Below, piece by piece: positions 17,583 through 26,979 of a DNA stretch of 64,000 nucleotides; positions within the stretch are counted from its first letter, which is position 1, and every line of letters starts with the position of its first letter. The translations under genes and the position numbers were made by a program. This stretch comes from Komagataeibacter xylinus (lineage in GTDB: Bacteria > Pseudomonadota > Alphaproteobacteria > Acetobacterales > Acetobacteraceae). The stretch spans positions 2,703,001 through 2,767,000 of the forward strand of contig NZ_CP041348.1 of the NCBI RefSeq assembly GCF_009834365.1, read 5' to 3'. The notes below the pieces were generated by a model. The model was not told where the DNA came from and made no database searches. It was given only the letters and a program-made list of their open reading frames with translations.

Positions 17583-20500
17583 TCAGGCCGAGACGCCTGC
17601 TTCCTCATGCACCATCCGCACCAGCGCGCCGAGCACCTTGCGGGCCTGCGTAATGCGCTGGGCGTTGGTCATTTCGCGTATGATCGCAAGCTTGTGGTCA
17701 GGCCGCAGGCGCACATTGGCTTCCTTCTGTTTGGCAATCCATGCCACCAACCCGGCAGGGTTGGCGAAAATGTTGCCCCGGAACTGGATGACCATGCCCT
17801 TGGGGCCAGCTTCGAGCCGTTCCACCCCGGCCTCGCGGCACAGGCGCTTGAGTGTCACCACTTCAAGCAGATTGCGCACCTCATCAGGCAGCGTGCCGAA
17901 GCGGTCGACCAGTTCGGCTTCCATCGCCTCGACCTCGGCATCATTGGCCAGAGCGGCAATGCGGCGGTACAGGCCAAGGCGCACAGGCAGGTCGGTCACG
18001 TAGCTGTCGGGTATGAGCACCGGCAGGCCAAGGATGATGTTGGGCGTCCAGTCCCGATCCTGCAGCTTGCGCCGCCCCTTTTCGGTGCGCAGGTCGGCTA
18101 CTGCATCTTCGAGCATCTGCTGGTACAGCTCGATGCCCACTTCACGGATGTGACCCGATTGTTCATCCCCCAGCAGGTTGCCCGCCCCACGCAGGTCAAG
18201 GTCGTGCGAGGCCAGGGTGAAGCCCGCACCCAGCGTGTCGAGTGTCTGCATGACTTCCAGCCGCTTCTGGGCTGCGGCCGAGAGAACATGCGTCTGCGGC
18301 CAGGTCAGGTAGGCATAGCCGCGCTGCTTGCCACGCCCCACGCGCCCGCGCAGCTGGTAAAGCTGGCCCAGGCCAAACATGTCGGCGCGGTGGATGATGA
18401 GCGTGTTGACCGCAGGCATGTCCAGCCCGCTTTCCACGATGTTGGTGGAGAGCAGGATATCGTATTTGCCATCGCTGAACTCGGTCATCACCCGTTCCAG
18501 TTCGGTCGGTGTCAGGCGGCCATGGGCCTGCACCAGCCTTGCGTCGGGCACGATCTCGTGCAGGCGGGTGGCCATGCGGTCGAGATCCTCGATGCGGGGC
18601 ACCACGCAGAACACCTGCCCGCCGCGGAAGCGCTCGCGCTGGATCGCCTCGCGGATCACCACGCTGTCGAACGGCATGATGAAGGTGCGCACTGCCAGCC
18701 GGTCGGTCGGCGGTGTCGCGATCAGGCTCATTTCGCGCACGCCGGTCAGGGCCAGTTGCAACGTGCGCGGCAGCGGGGTGGCCGACAGCGTGAGTACATG
18801 CACGTCCTCGCGCAGGGCCTTGAGCTTTTCCTTGTGGGCCACGCCAAAATGCTGCTCTTCGTCCACGATCAGCAGGCCAAGGTCGGCGAACTTCACGGTC
18901 TTGGCCAGCAGGGCGTGGGTGCCGATCACAATATTGACCGTGCCATCGGCCAGGCCCTTGCGCACGGCGGTGGCCTCCTTGGCCGTGACCATGCGTGAAA
19001 GCTGCGCCACATTGACCGGCAGCCCGGCAAAACGGGCGGAGAACGTGCGGTAATGCTGGCGGGCCAGCAGCGTGGTCGGAACCACCACCGCCACCTGCGC
19101 GCCCGACATGGCGGCAACAAAAGCGGCACGCAGGGCGACTTCGGTCTTGCCAAAACCCACATCGCCGCACACCAGCCGGTCCATCGGCTTGCCGGATGCC
19201 ATGTCATCGAGCACATCGGCGATGGCGCGGGACTGGTCCTCAGTCTCGATGAAGGGGAAGCGGGCGCAGAATTCATCCCACAGCCCCTCTTCGGGCGTCA
19301 GCGCCGGGGCTTCACGCAGGGCGCGGGCTGCTGCGGTGCGGATGAGTTCGCCCGCCATGTCGCGAATGCGCTGCTTCATCTTCGCCTTGCGCGACTGCCA
19401 CGACACGCCACCAAGCTTGTCGAGCGCCACATGCGCCTGATCCGAGCCAAAGCGGCTGAGCAGTTCGATGTTCTCGACCGGCAGGAACAGCTTCTCGTTG
19501 CCGTCATAGATCAGGCGCAGGCAGTCATGCGGCGCGGTGCCCACGCCGATGGTCTCAAGCCCGTCATAACGGCCAATGCCGTAATCCTGATGGACGATCA
19601 GGTCACCTTCCGCGATTTCGGACGCTTCGGATATGAACTGGTCCGCCTTCTTGCGCCGCCGTGGCGGGCGCGAGATCCGCTCGCCAAGCAGGTCCTGCTC
19701 GGAGATGAAGGCGAAATTATCGGCAACAAACCCGCGCTCCAGCCCCAGCGTCAGCAGGCCTACCGTGCCGGGCTTAAGCTTCTGCGCCTCTTTCCATGTA
19801 GCAAAGGTCTGCACCGGCAGGCGGTATTCGCGCAGCAGCACGCCAATGCGCTCGCACGAGCCGCGTGTCCATGCCGTGACATAGGCGCGCCTGCCGGTCT
19901 GCGCCCATTCCTCAACCCGTGCATGCAGCATGGGGAAGACGTTCTCGCGCCCGTCGGTCACGGTCTTGGCAAACATCTGGCCGGGCCTGCCGCCGGCATC
20001 CATGCCCGGCGCGCCATCGGGCTGGGCGAAGGGCATGAACACCACGGCCTTCTTGCCCGCAATCATTGCATCCCACCCCTTGCGGTCGAGATACATCAGG
20101 TGCGACGGCAGCGGGCGGTAGGGCACTTCCCCTTCCCGCGTGGGCTGTTTGCGGGCGTCGTAATGATCGGCGATCATTTCCAGCCGGGTTGTCAGCACCT
20201 CTTCGGCCTGATTGGCGAGCGAGATGGTCACACCGGGCAGGTAGTCCACCAGCGTTTCCATGTGCTCATGGAACAGAGGCAGCCAGTGCTCCATGCCCGC
20301 ATGCCGCCTGCCATCCGATATGTGCTGGTACAGCGGGTCATTGGCGGCTGCCGGGCCAAACAGGTCGCGCCAGCCGGTGCGAAAGCGCGATATGGAAGCC
20401 GGATCAAGGCTGAAATCAGCCACCGGGCGCATGGTCAGGCTGTCGATCTTCGCTGTCGAGCGCTGGGTGCCGGGGTCGAAGCGGCGGATGTTTTCCACTT

Positions 20501-21065
20501 CGTCGCCAAACAGGTCGAGGCGCACGGGTTCGGCCTCGCCTGCGGGGAAAATATCAAAAATGCCGCCACGGGTGGCGAACTCGCCCTGTTCCATCACCGT
20601 GTCGGTGCGGTTGTAGCCGTGGGCAATGAGCAGTTCCATCAGGAACGGCGCGTCAAGGCTTTCGCCGGTTTTGATGGTGATCGACTGTCCGGCAAAGGCC
20701 GCGCGCGGGGCCACGCGCTGGATGGCGCCCATCACCGTGGTCAGCACGATGCGGGGCGTGGTTGCCTTTTCCAGCAGGCGGGTCAGTGTTGCCACCCGCT
20801 CCGCGATGATGGCGGGGTTAGGGGAAACACGGTCATACGGCAGGCAGTCCCAGCCTGGAAAGCGGAGGATTTCCGCCTTGGGTGCGACAAAGGCCAGCTG
20901 GTCTGCAATGCGCGCCATGGAGGCATCATCACGGCACACATGCAGCACGGGGCCTTCATTCTCGCCCAGGCGGCGGGCGAGCAGAAAGGCGTCATACCCA
21001 TCCGGCACGCCCCATACGGGAACGGGGGCGCCGGGTGCGAGCGAGAAACCTGCCGTATCGTTCAT
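17583..21065 (-). CDS. mfd: Transcription-repair coupling factor
   Basis: A 1160-residue DNA translocase that displaces RNA polymerase stalled at lesions and recruits UvrA. In order it has the UvrB-like N-terminal modules, the RNA polymerase interaction domain (GDLIVHQDYGIGRYDGLETIG), then RecG-like helicase motifs: GDVGFGKTEVALRAAF near residue 635, DEEQHFGVAHKE, LSATPLPRTLQLAL, and QLRGRVGRGKQRGYAYL, then the C-terminal TRCF domain. Length equals the family norm. Its start overlaps the sdhE stop by four bases, so it is read from the sdhE promoter. Confidence 0.97.
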   Translation of the reverse strand: MNDTAGFSLAPGAPVPVWGVPDGYDAFLLARRLGENEGPVLHVCRDDASMARIADQLAFVAPKAEILRFPGWDCLPYDRVSPNPAIIAERVATLTRLLEKATTPRIVLTTVMGAIQRVAPRAAFAGQSITIKTGESLDAPFLMELLIAHGYNRTDTVMEQGEFATRGGIFDIFPAGEAEPVRLDLFGDEVENIRRFDPGTQRSTAKIDSLTMRPVADFSLDPASISRFRTGWRDLFGPAAANDPLYQHISDGRRHAGMEHWLPLFHEHMETLVDYLPGVTISLANQAEEVLTTRLEMIADHYDARKQPTREGEVPYRPLPSHLMYLDRKGWDAMIAGKKAVVFMPFAQPDGAPGMDAGGRPGQMFAKTVTDGRENVFPMLHARVEEWAQTGRRAYVTAWTRGSCERIGVLLREYRLPVQTFATWKEAQKLKPGTVGLLTLGLERGFVADNFAFISEQDLLGERISRPPRRRKKADQFISEASEIAEGDLIVHQDYGIGRYDGLETIGVGTAPHDCLRLIYDGNEKLFLPVENIELLSRFGSDQAHVALDKLGGVSWQSRKAKMKQRIRDMAGELIRTAAARALREAPALTPEEGLWDEFCARFPFIETEDQSRAIADVLDDMASGKPMDRLVCGDVGFGKTEVALRAAFVAAMSGAQVAVVVPTTLLARQHYRTFSARFAGLPVNVAQLSRMVTAKEATAVRKGLADGTVNIVIGTHALLAKTVKFADLGLLIVDEEQHFGVAHKEKLKALREDVHVLTLSATPLPRTLQLALTGVREMSLIATPPTDRLAVRTFIMPFDSVVIREAIQRERFRGGQVFCVVPRIEDLDRMATRLHEIVPDARLVQAHGRLTPTELERVMTEFSDGKYDILLSTNIVESGLDMPAVNTLIIHRADMFGLGQLYQLRGRVGRGKQRGYAYLTWPQTHVLSAAAQKRLEVMQTLDTLGAGFTLASHDLDLRGAGNLLGDEQSGHIREVGIELYQQMLEDAVADLRTEKGRRKLQDRDWTPNIILGLPVLIPDSYVTDLPVRLGLYRRIAALANDAEVEAMEAELVDRFGTLPDEVRNLLEVVTLKRLCREAGVERLEAGPKGMVIQFRGNIFANPAGLVAWIAKQKEANVRLRPDHKLAIIREMTNAQRITQARKVLGALVRMVHEEAGVSA

Positions 21066-21373
21066 TTTCCGCCCCGGATCGCGGCAAGGCGGGCGGGATC
21101 GGTGGCATCGGCCATGATCTGCTGCATCATGGGCGTATTGAGTTCGGGCGGCACCGGGCGGCGGCCGCTCAGCCAGTCGGCGAGGTCGGCATCGGGCAGA
21201 TCCATCACCGCTTCGAGCGCGTCCAGCTCGGCTTCGGTCATGCCCTCGAGCCGGGGGGCGACGAACCCGCCGATCAGCACATCGGTTTCATGCGTGCCGC
21301 GATGTGTGGCGCGGTAATAGATCTTGCGCCGCCGCGTATCGAGGCGGGAGAGATCAGGCGTTCTGGCTTCCAT
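21062..21373 (-). CDS. sdhE: Succinate dehydrogenase flavinylation factor SdhE
   Basis: A 103-residue protein of the SdhE/Sdh5/YgfY family, which promotes covalent attachment of FAD to SdhA. The family signature RGT-x-E appears as ATHRGTHETD, followed by an acidic helical bundle (EGMTEAELDALEAVMDLPDADLADWLSG). It is the first gene of a two-gene unit with mfd; the pairing of sdhE with recG and mfd is common in alphaproteobacteria. recG is divergent, 69 bp away, so both promoters share that gap. Confidence 0.9.
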   Translation of the reverse strand: MEARTPDLSRLDTRRRKIYYRATHRGTHETDVLIGGFVAPRLEGMTEAELDALEAVMDLPDADLADWLSGRRPVPPELNTPMMQQIMADATDPARLAAIRGGK

Positions 21374-21442
21374 TGCGTTCCACCCCTGTATGGTTGTGTT
21401 TTGTTCCGTAACGCAGGTGTCCTATAGCCCTCATGCGGGCAT

Positions 21443-23626
21443 ATGTCAGCCCGCATGACAAGCATGCCACCCCGCAGGATGAACCGCCGCGTGTCCGATA
21501 CCCCTACCCCGCCCGCCAATTCCCTTCTCGCCCCGCTGCTTGCGGGGATTGAAAGCCTGAAGGGCATGAAACCGGCCACAGCGAAGCTTCTGGCGCGGGT
21601 GGCTGGGGGCGGGCGGGTGATCGACCTTCTGTTCCACCTGCCGGAATCGGTGGTGGACCGGCGCTACCGCCCTGCCCTGCGCGAGGTGGAAACCGGGCGG
21701 GTGTGCACGCTGCTTGTCACGATCACGCGCGTGGTGCCGCCTGCTCCCGGTGGCGGGCGCGGCAGGCGGCCGTGGCGTGTGGTGGTGAGTGATGGCACGG
21801 CGGAGGCGGAACTGGTGTTCTTTTCCCCCCATCAGGTGCGCAGGCTGGCGGCGGGACAGGACATTGCCGTGTCGGGCACGCTGGAGCGCTTTGGGGAGCG
21901 GCTGAGCATGGCTCACCCCGATTATCTGGTGCCGCAGGCCAGGCTTGCTGAAATTCCGTTGCTCGACCCGGTCTGGCCGCTCACGGCGGGGCTGTTTCCC
22001 AGCCAGGTGCGCAGCGCCATGCGGGCGGCGTTCGATGTGTTTCCCACCCTGCCGGAATGGCAGGATGCCAGCGTGCTGGCGCAGCGCAAGTGGCCGGACT
22101 TCGAACAGGCGCTGCGCACGTTGCACCGCCCCTGTGACTTTCCTGACCTGATGGAGGGCGAGGCGCTGATCGGGGCGTCCGAGCGCGCACGGGCGCGGCT
22201 GGCGTGCGATGACCTGCTGGCCCAGCAGGTTGCCATGGCGCAGGCCCGCAGGCTCAACCGCCTGCGACCGGGGCGCAGCATTGTGAGTGATGGCAGCCTG
22301 CGCGCGGTGGCGCTGTCGCGTTTTGGTCATGAACCCACCACGGCCCAGACCCGCACGCTGGCGGAAATTGATGCCGACCTAGCCGCCCCCCGCCAGATGA
22401 CGCGCCTTTTGCAGGGTGACGTGGGCGCAGGCAAGACGCTGGTGGCACTGCTGGCCATGCTGGGCGCGGTTGAGGCAGGCCATCAGGCGGCCCTGATGGC
22501 GCCGACCGAAATTCTGGCACGCCAGCATCTGGCCACGTTTGAAAAACTCTCCCCCGTGCCGGTGGCGTTCCTTAGCGGCAGCGTGAAGGGCAAGGCCCGG
22601 CGCGAGGCCCTGGCCCGCATTGCCGATGGCACGGCCCGGCTGGTGATTGGCACGCATGCCCTGTTTCAGGAAAGCGTGGTGTTTGAGGATCTTGCGCTGG
22701 CGGTGATTGACGAGCAGCACCGTTTTGGCGTGGAGCAGCGCGCCATGCTGGGCGAGAAAGGCCGCCAGACCGATGTGCTGGTCATGACCGCCACCCCCAT
22801 TCCCCGCTCGCTGCTGCTGACCCAGTGGGGCGACATGCTGGTCAGCCGGCTGGACGTGAAACCCGCCGGCCGCAAGCCGGTACGCACCTCGCTGCATGCG
22901 CTCTCGGCCATGGATGACCTGCTGGCGGGGCTTGAACGCGCTCTTGCGCGCGGTGCGCGGATCTTCTGGGTGTGCCCGCTGGTGAGCGAGAGTGAAACCG
23001 TTGACATTGCCGCAGCCGAGGCCCGGCATCATGCCCTTGCCGCCCATTTTGGCACGGACGCCGTAGGGCTTGCGCACGGGCAGCAGGATATTGCCCTGCG
23101 CGAGCAGGCCATTGCCGATTTTGCCGCCGGGCGCACGCGGCTCCTTGTCGCCACAACCGTGATCGAGGTTGGGGTGGATATCCCCGATGCGACGGTGATG
23201 GTGATCGAGCATGCCGAGCGGTTTGGCCTGGCGCAGTTGCACCAGTTGCGCGGGCGCGTGGGGCGTGGGCAGGCGGAATCCTACTGCCTTCTGCTACATG
23301 ATAGCGCGCTCGGCCAGACCGCGCGGCGCAGGCTGGCGCTATTGCGCGAAACGGAAGACGGATTCCTGATCGCCGATGAGGATTTCCGCCTGCGTGGCGG
23401 CGGCGACCTGACCGGCAGGCGCCAGTCTGGCCTGCCCGATTTGCGGCTGGCCAGCCCGCTTCATGTTGACATGCTGCTCAGGCTTGCCGCGCAGGATGCC
23501 CGCAGGCTGGTCGATACCCCGCCTGACAAGGCATCCCCTGCCCTGCGCGGGCGCAGGCAGGCGGTCAGTTTGCTGCTTGAGCTGTTTGCGCGGGCGCAGG
23601 CTGTGCGGGCGATACGCGCGGGGTAG
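21443..23626 (+). CDS. recG: ATP-dependent DNA helicase RecG
   Basis: A 727-residue branch-migrating helicase acting on stalled forks and Holliday junctions. The N-terminal wedge/OB domain (CTLLVTITRVVPPAPGG) precedes Walker A GDVGAGKTLVALLAM (near residue 326), DEQHRFG, MTATPIPRSL and QLRGRVGRGQAESYCLL. Four in-frame ATGs within the first 13 codons make the exact start uncertain; 21443 gives the longest product. The last 62 bp overlap, tail to tail, the end of the convergent TetR gene. Confidence 0.95.
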   Translation: MSARMTSMPPRRMNRRVSDTPTPPANSLLAPLLAGIESLKGMKPATAKLLARVAGGGRVIDLLFHLPESVVDRRYRPALREVETGRVCTLLVTITRVVPPAPGGGRGRRPWRVVVSDGTAEAELVFFSPHQVRRLAAGQDIAVSGTLERFGERLSMAHPDYLVPQARLAEIPLLDPVWPLTAGLFPSQVRSAMRAAFDVFPTLPEWQDASVLAQRKWPDFEQALRTLHRPCDFPDLMEGEALIGASERARARLACDDLLAQQVAMAQARRLNRLRPGRSIVSDGSLRAVALSRFGHEPTTAQTRTLAEIDADLAAPRQMTRLLQGDVGAGKTLVALLAMLGAVEAGHQAALMAPTEILARQHLATFEKLSPVPVAFLSGSVKGKARREALARIADGTARLVIGTHALFQESVVFEDLALAVIDEQHRFGVEQRAMLGEKGRQTDVLVMTATPIPRSLLLTQWGDMLVSRLDVKPAGRKPVRTSLHALSAMDDLLAGLERALARGARIFWVCPLVSESETVDIAAAEARHHALAAHFGTDAVGLAHGQQDIALREQAIADFAAGRTRLLVATTVIEVGVDIPDATVMVIEHAERFGLAQLHQLRGRVGRGQAESYCLLLHDSALGQTARRRLALLRETEDGFLIADEDFRLRGGGDLTGRRQSGLPDLRLASPLHVDMLLRLAAQDARRLVDTPPDKASPALRGRRQAVSLLLELFARAQAVRAIRAG

Positions 23627-24299
23627 CGGGTGGCTGGCATGCAGGCGGCTTGATCCCCAGGGTCTGCGCTGCCTGCGCCATATAAAATGTGGTGAACAGG
23701 TCCAGCGGCTCGGGCGCATGCTCCATGCGGGCGCGCAGCACCGCGCCTTCCCACCCGATCCAGAAATAGCGGGCAAGTTGCATGCAACTGCGCTTCTGCG
23801 CGGCGGTAGCCCGCGTGCCAAAGCCTGCAAGCAGGCAGACATTCACCCGCTTTTCCCACCCGTTCATGATCGTGAGCAGGAGTCCATGAAACGAATCGGG
23901 CAGCATGTCGATTTCCTGCCCGAGATTGCCGATCAGGCAGCCCCGGCGAAAATCATGACGCTGCATGTTCGCACGCACATCATGCACGAAGTTGAGAAGG
24001 CGCTGCAGCGGGGGCGTGTCCGGCTCCTGCAGCCACAGGTCCAGTCTGGCGTTGAGCGACCTGGCGTAGTCCTCGATCAGGACCTGCCCGAAATCTTCCT
24101 TGCTGCTGAAGCAGTAATAGAACGACCCCTTCGAGATGCCCGTGGCGTGCAGCACGTCATCGACGCAGGTGGCGGAAAAGCCTTTTTCTGTCAGTAAATC
24201 AACGCCTGCGCGGACCAGCATGGCGCGTGTGCCCTCGGGTGCGCGGGCGGTCTTGGGCGGTCGGCCCCGACCGCGCCGGGGGGGAGGTGTATCGGGCAT
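23565..24299 (-). CDS. TetR/AcrR family regulator
   Basis: A 244-residue repressor. The basic tail RRGRGRPPKTARAPEGTR leads into the HTH: MLVRAGVDLLTEKGFSATCVDD then VLHATGISKGSFYYCFSSKEDF, which is typical TetR (similar to AcuR/YcdC types). The ligand-binding half includes NFVHDVRANMQRHDFRRGCLIGNLGQE. The Pro/Ala-rich C-terminal tail (last 30 residues) extends into the recG coding region on the opposite strand and is probably disordered. The start is ATG 24299; an earlier upstream frame lacks similarity. No obvious target operon is next to it; autoregulation of the 380-bp upstream gap is possible. Confidence 0.88.
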   Translation of the reverse strand: MPDTPPPRRGRGRPPKTARAPEGTRAMLVRAGVDLLTEKGFSATCVDDVLHATGISKGSFYYCFSSKEDFGQVLIEDYARSLNARLDLWLQEPDTPPLQRLLNFVHDVRANMQRHDFRRGCLIGNLGQEIDMLPDSFHGLLLTIMNGWEKRVNVCLLAGFGTRATAAQKRSCMQLARYFWIGWEGAVLRARMEHAPEPLDLFTTFYMAQAAQTLGIKPPACQPPATPRVSPAQPAPAQTAQAAN

Positions 24300-24680
24300 G
24301 GCGTTTTTTCTTATCTCGGCAAGGGGGCAGATGAATTCATTAGTATGCTTCGATAATGTGCGACTGCGTCTAGAAATCAAGAACAATCGTGCATTTAATT
24401 TATATCTTTGCGTGCCCTCCTTTTTGCATTCCTGCCCCTCACAAACAGGTCAGGATGAAAATTCGTGTGGCAACCAAAGGCGGGAATATGCTTTGGTGTT
24501 GTTGATGCCGATGCGATTTATGCTAGGGTCACCGTAGGATGGAAAAAGTTTTCCTGAGCCGCCGCCGCCTAAACCCCGGCCCAAGGTCAGAGCAGGCCAG
24601 TCTCCATCCTGCAAACGTGCTTTCATTCGGTGGTGTTCCACAACGGAACATCCGCCACCTAGACCTCGGGATTACGACCG
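24300..24680. other. Gap between TetR gene and cold-shock gene
   Basis: About 380 bp of mixed composition, A/T-rich on the TetR side and structured on the cold-shock side. It must hold divergent promoters for both genes. The only clear structure is the hairpin at 24629-24659. Confidence 0.7.
24629..24659 (+). promoter_or_regulatory. 5' leader hairpin of the cold-shock gene
   Basis: GGTGG (24629-24633) pairs with CCACC (24655-24659) and TGTTCC (24634-24639) with GGAACA (24645-24650), with a 4-nt bulge. It ends 21 bp before the start codon. Cold-shock mRNAs often have structured leaders that control translation, so a regulatory role is plausible but unproved. Confidence 0.45.
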
Positions 24681-25364
24681 TTGAGAAGTAACAGGACCGA
24701 CCGCAGCTCCCGCTCCCCGCGCCGCGGCGGGTTTGACGATGATTTCATGTCGTCGCCTTCATTTGGTGATCGCGGCGCCCCGCCGCCGCGCCGCTCCTTT
24801 GGTGGTGGAGGTGGTGGTCCCCAGATCGTCGCATCCGGGCCGGAGATCAGCGCCACTGTAAAGTGGTTCAATAGCGAAAAGGGCTTCGGCTTCGTTGAGC
24901 TGTCCGATGGTTCGGGTGACGTGTTCCTGCACGCCAATGCCCTGAACCCCACCGGGCATGCCACGGTTGCGCCGGGCACCACGCTGGTTGTGCAGATCGG
25001 TCAGGGCCCCAAGGGCCGACAGGTCGCCAGCGTCCTTTCCGTTGATGAAAGCACGGCACAGCCCGAGCGCCCGCGTGGCGGTGGCTTTGGCGCGGCTCCT
25101 GGCGCGCGCGCCGGGTTCTCGCGCTCAGGTCGCCCCGCTCCTGACCTGTCGCACGCGCAGGACATGCGCGGCACGGTCAAGTGGTATAACGCGACCAAGG
25201 GCTTCGGCTTCATCACGCCCGAGAACGGTGGCAAGGACATCTTTGTTCACGCATCCGCCCTTGAGCGTTCGGGCCTGTCCGGCCTGACGGAAGGCCAGAC
25301 GGCAAACGTGCAGGTTGTTGAAGGCCAGAAAGGCCCCGAAGCAGCAGCCCTGTCGGTCGACTGA
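24681..25364 (+). CDS. Cold-shock protein with two cold-shock domains
   Basis: A 227-residue RNA/DNA-binding protein. After an arginine/glycine-rich, probably disordered N-terminus (RSSRSPRRGGFDDDF, then a run of six glycines), the first cold-shock domain starts at about residue 57 (ATVKWFNSEKGFGFVEL, DVFLHAN) and the second at about 162 (GTVKWYNATKGFGFITP, DIFVHAS). Both RNP1 and RNP2 motifs are intact. The frame opens after a stop at 24660, so the first usable codon is TTG 24681; ATG 24747 is the alternative and would leave both domains whole. Duplicated CSD proteins are common in alphaproteobacteria. Confidence 0.9.
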   Translation: MRSNRTDRSSRSPRRGGFDDDFMSSPSFGDRGAPPPRRSFGGGGGGPQIVASGPEISATVKWFNSEKGFGFVELSDGSGDVFLHANALNPTGHATVAPGTTLVVQIGQGPKGRQVASVLSVDESTAQPERPRGGGFGAAPGARAGFSRSGRPAPDLSHAQDMRGTVKWYNATKGFGFITPENGGKDIFVHASALERSGLSGLTEGQTANVQVVEGQKGPEAAALSVD

Positions 25365-25379
25365 ATACTTTCCCCTGTT

Positions 25380-25404
25380 CCACGCCAGCCTCAGGCTGGC
25401 GTGG
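25380..25404. terminator. Stem-loop after the cold-shock gene
   Basis: CCACGCCAGCC (25380-25390) pairs perfectly with GGCTGGCGTGG (25394-25404) with a 3-nt loop. There is no T-run directly after it; it probably works with the next hairpin. Confidence 0.6.
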
Positions 25405-25418
25405 TTGGGTGAATGAAT

Positions 25419-25460
25419 AAAAAAACAGGGCCATCCCGTAAGGGGCGGCCCTGTTTTTTA
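25419..25460. terminator. Bidirectional Rho-independent terminator
   Basis: A run of A residues followed by CAGGGCC pairs with GGCCCTG followed by six T residues (25447-25459). It can terminate in both directions, serving the cold-shock gene and possibly transcripts leaving smpB. Confidence 0.85.
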
Positions 25461-25547
25461 TTGGGTATCATGCCTGGCATGTTCGGTTTTGGGGCTAATG
25501 AATGAGGCCGCGTAAAGGCTGCCTTTTTTAACAGGAAAATGTTTCTT

Positions 25548-25569
25548 GAAGCTTTTTGAAAAAAGCTTC
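25548..25569. repeat. Dispersed AT-rich palindrome, module A copy 1
   Basis: A palindrome with GAAGCTTTTT on the left and AAAAGCTTC on the right, followed by ACCAAAAATTTCTG. Near-identical copies occur at 33143-33164 and 60818-60839. It lies just downstream of smpB and may end its transcript. Confidence 0.8.
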
Positions 25570-25602
25570 ACCAAAAATTTCTGTTTTTTATCAGGCTGCT
25601 TT

Positions 25603-26097
25603 TTAGTCTTCGCGGCCCTTGTTGCGCAGCAGGCGGGCCTTGTCACGGGCCCAGTCGCGCTCGGCTATGGCGTGGCGCTTGTCTTCCTTCTTGCGGCCCT
25701 CACCCACGCCCAGGGTCAGTTTGGCAAGGCCACGGCTGTTGAAGTGAATGTCCAGTGGCACCAGGGTCACGCCGTTACGCGCGGTCTCGCCGAGCAGCTT
25801 GTCCACCTGTTTCTTGTGCAGGAGCAGCTTGCGCGGGGCACGCGGCTCGAAACGTGACAGCACGCCGCCCTGATATTCGGGGATGTAGCTGTTGATCAGC
25901 CACAACTCCCCATTGCGTTCGCCGGCATAGGCCTCGTTGATGGTGGCGCGCCCCATGCGCAGGCTTTTGACTTCCGGTCCCTTGAGCACCAGCCCCGCTT
26001 CCACCGTTTCAAGAATGGAGTAGTTGAAGCGGCCCTTGCGGTTCTGTGCTGCGATCCCGGTCGAGATCATGCCGCTGCCTTTATTTTTGCTGGCCAT
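25603..26097 (-). CDS. smpB: SsrA-binding protein
   Basis: A 164-residue protein that binds tmRNA and brings it to stalled ribosomes. The core (NRKGRFNYSILETVEAGLVLKG, then EVKSLRMGRATINEAYA) and the lysine-rich C-terminal tail GVGEGRKKEDKRHAIAERDWARDKARLLR are canonical. It starts three bases after the dapA stop, so the two are one operon, an arrangement often seen in alphaproteobacteria. tmRNA itself is not in the window. Confidence 0.96.
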   Translation of the reverse strand: MASKNKGSGMISTGIAAQNRKGRFNYSILETVEAGLVLKGPEVKSLRMGRATINEAYAGERNGELWLINSYIPEYQGGVLSRFEPRAPRKLLLHKKQVDKLLGETARNGVTLVPLDIHFNSRGLAKLTLGVGEGRKKEDKRHAIAERDWARDKARLLRNKGRED

Positions 26098-26100
26098 GGC

Positions 26101-26979
26101 TCAGTCCAGCAGCCCGACGGCGTCGAGGGCTGCCTTGACCTTTACCCGGCTGGCATCGGCCAGCGGGGCCAGAGGCAGGCGGCAGGTCTCGCCCATCAGC
26201 CCCAATATGCTTGCGGCAAACTTGACCGGCACGGGATTGCTTTCACAGAACAGGGAATCATGCAGCGGCAGCAGCCGATCCTGCAGTTCCATCGCATCCA
26301 TCACGTTGCCATCATTCCAGCTCTGCTGCACCTGCGCACAGAGTGCCGGGGCAACATTGGCGGTAACACTGATGCAGCCATCACCACCAGCAGCGAGGAA
26401 CGAGACTGTCGTGCCGTCCTCGCCCGAGATCTGGTTGAACTGCTTTTTCACCGCACGGCGCACGAGCAGCGGGCGCAGTAGGTCGCCCGTGGAATCCTTG
26501 ACCCCGATGATGTTGGGGTGGAGCGCCAGGCGCGCCATGGTCTCGACCGAGATGTCGATGACCGAGCGGCCCGGGATATTGTACAGGATTACAGGAATGC
26601 TGATGGCATCGGCCACGGCCATGAAGTGGCGGTACACCCCTTCCTGCGTGGGTTTGTTGTAATAGGGGGTGACCACCAGCACGGCCGAGGCCCCGGCCTT
26701 TTGCGCCTGCTGGGCCATGCCCACGGCCTCGGCCGTGCTGTTGGAGCCGGCGCCAGCAATGACCGGCACGCGCCCGGCCGCGGATTTTATGGTGAATTCA
26801 ACGACTTTGGCATGCTCATCATGAGTCAGCGTCGGGCTTTCGCCCGTGGTGCCGACGGGTATCAGCGCGGATGTGCCCTGCTGGATCTGCCAGTCGATGA
26901 AGCGGCCCATGGAAGGCAGGTCAAGCGACCCATCCGTATTCATGGGGGTAATAAGGGCGGTCATGGAACCCTTGAACAT
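26101..26979 (-). CDS. dapA: 4-Hydroxy-tetrahydrodipicolinate synthase
   Basis: A 292-residue TIM-barrel enzyme that condenses pyruvate with aspartate semialdehyde in the lysine and diaminopimelate pathway. The substrate loop IPVGTTGESPTL, the tyrosine in VVTPYYNKPTQEG and the Schiff-base lysine in IIGVKDSTGD are all present. I prefer ATG 26979 (MFKGSMTAL) because AGGTGG precedes it; a GTG four codons upstream is possible. The gene is upstream of smpB with a 3-bp gap. Confidence 0.95.
   Translation of the reverse strand: MFKGSMTALITPMNTDGSLDLPSMGRFIDWQIQQGTSALIPVGTTGESPTLTHDEHAKVVEFTIKSAAGRVPVIAGAGSNSTAEAVGMAQQAQKAGASAVLVVTPYYNKPTQEGVYRHFMAVADAISIPVILYNIPGRSVIDISVETMARLALHPNIIGVKDSTGDLLRPLLVRRAVKKQFNQISGEDGTTVSFLAAGGDGCISVTANVAPALCAQVQQSWNDGNVMDAMELQDRLLPLHDSLFCESNPVPVKFAASILGLMGETCRLPLAPLADASRVKVKAALDAVGLLD

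Noticed and set aside
19053-21317. A 754-codon plus-strand open frame
   Set aside because: It is the antisense shadow of mfd and sdhE, with no domain similarity.
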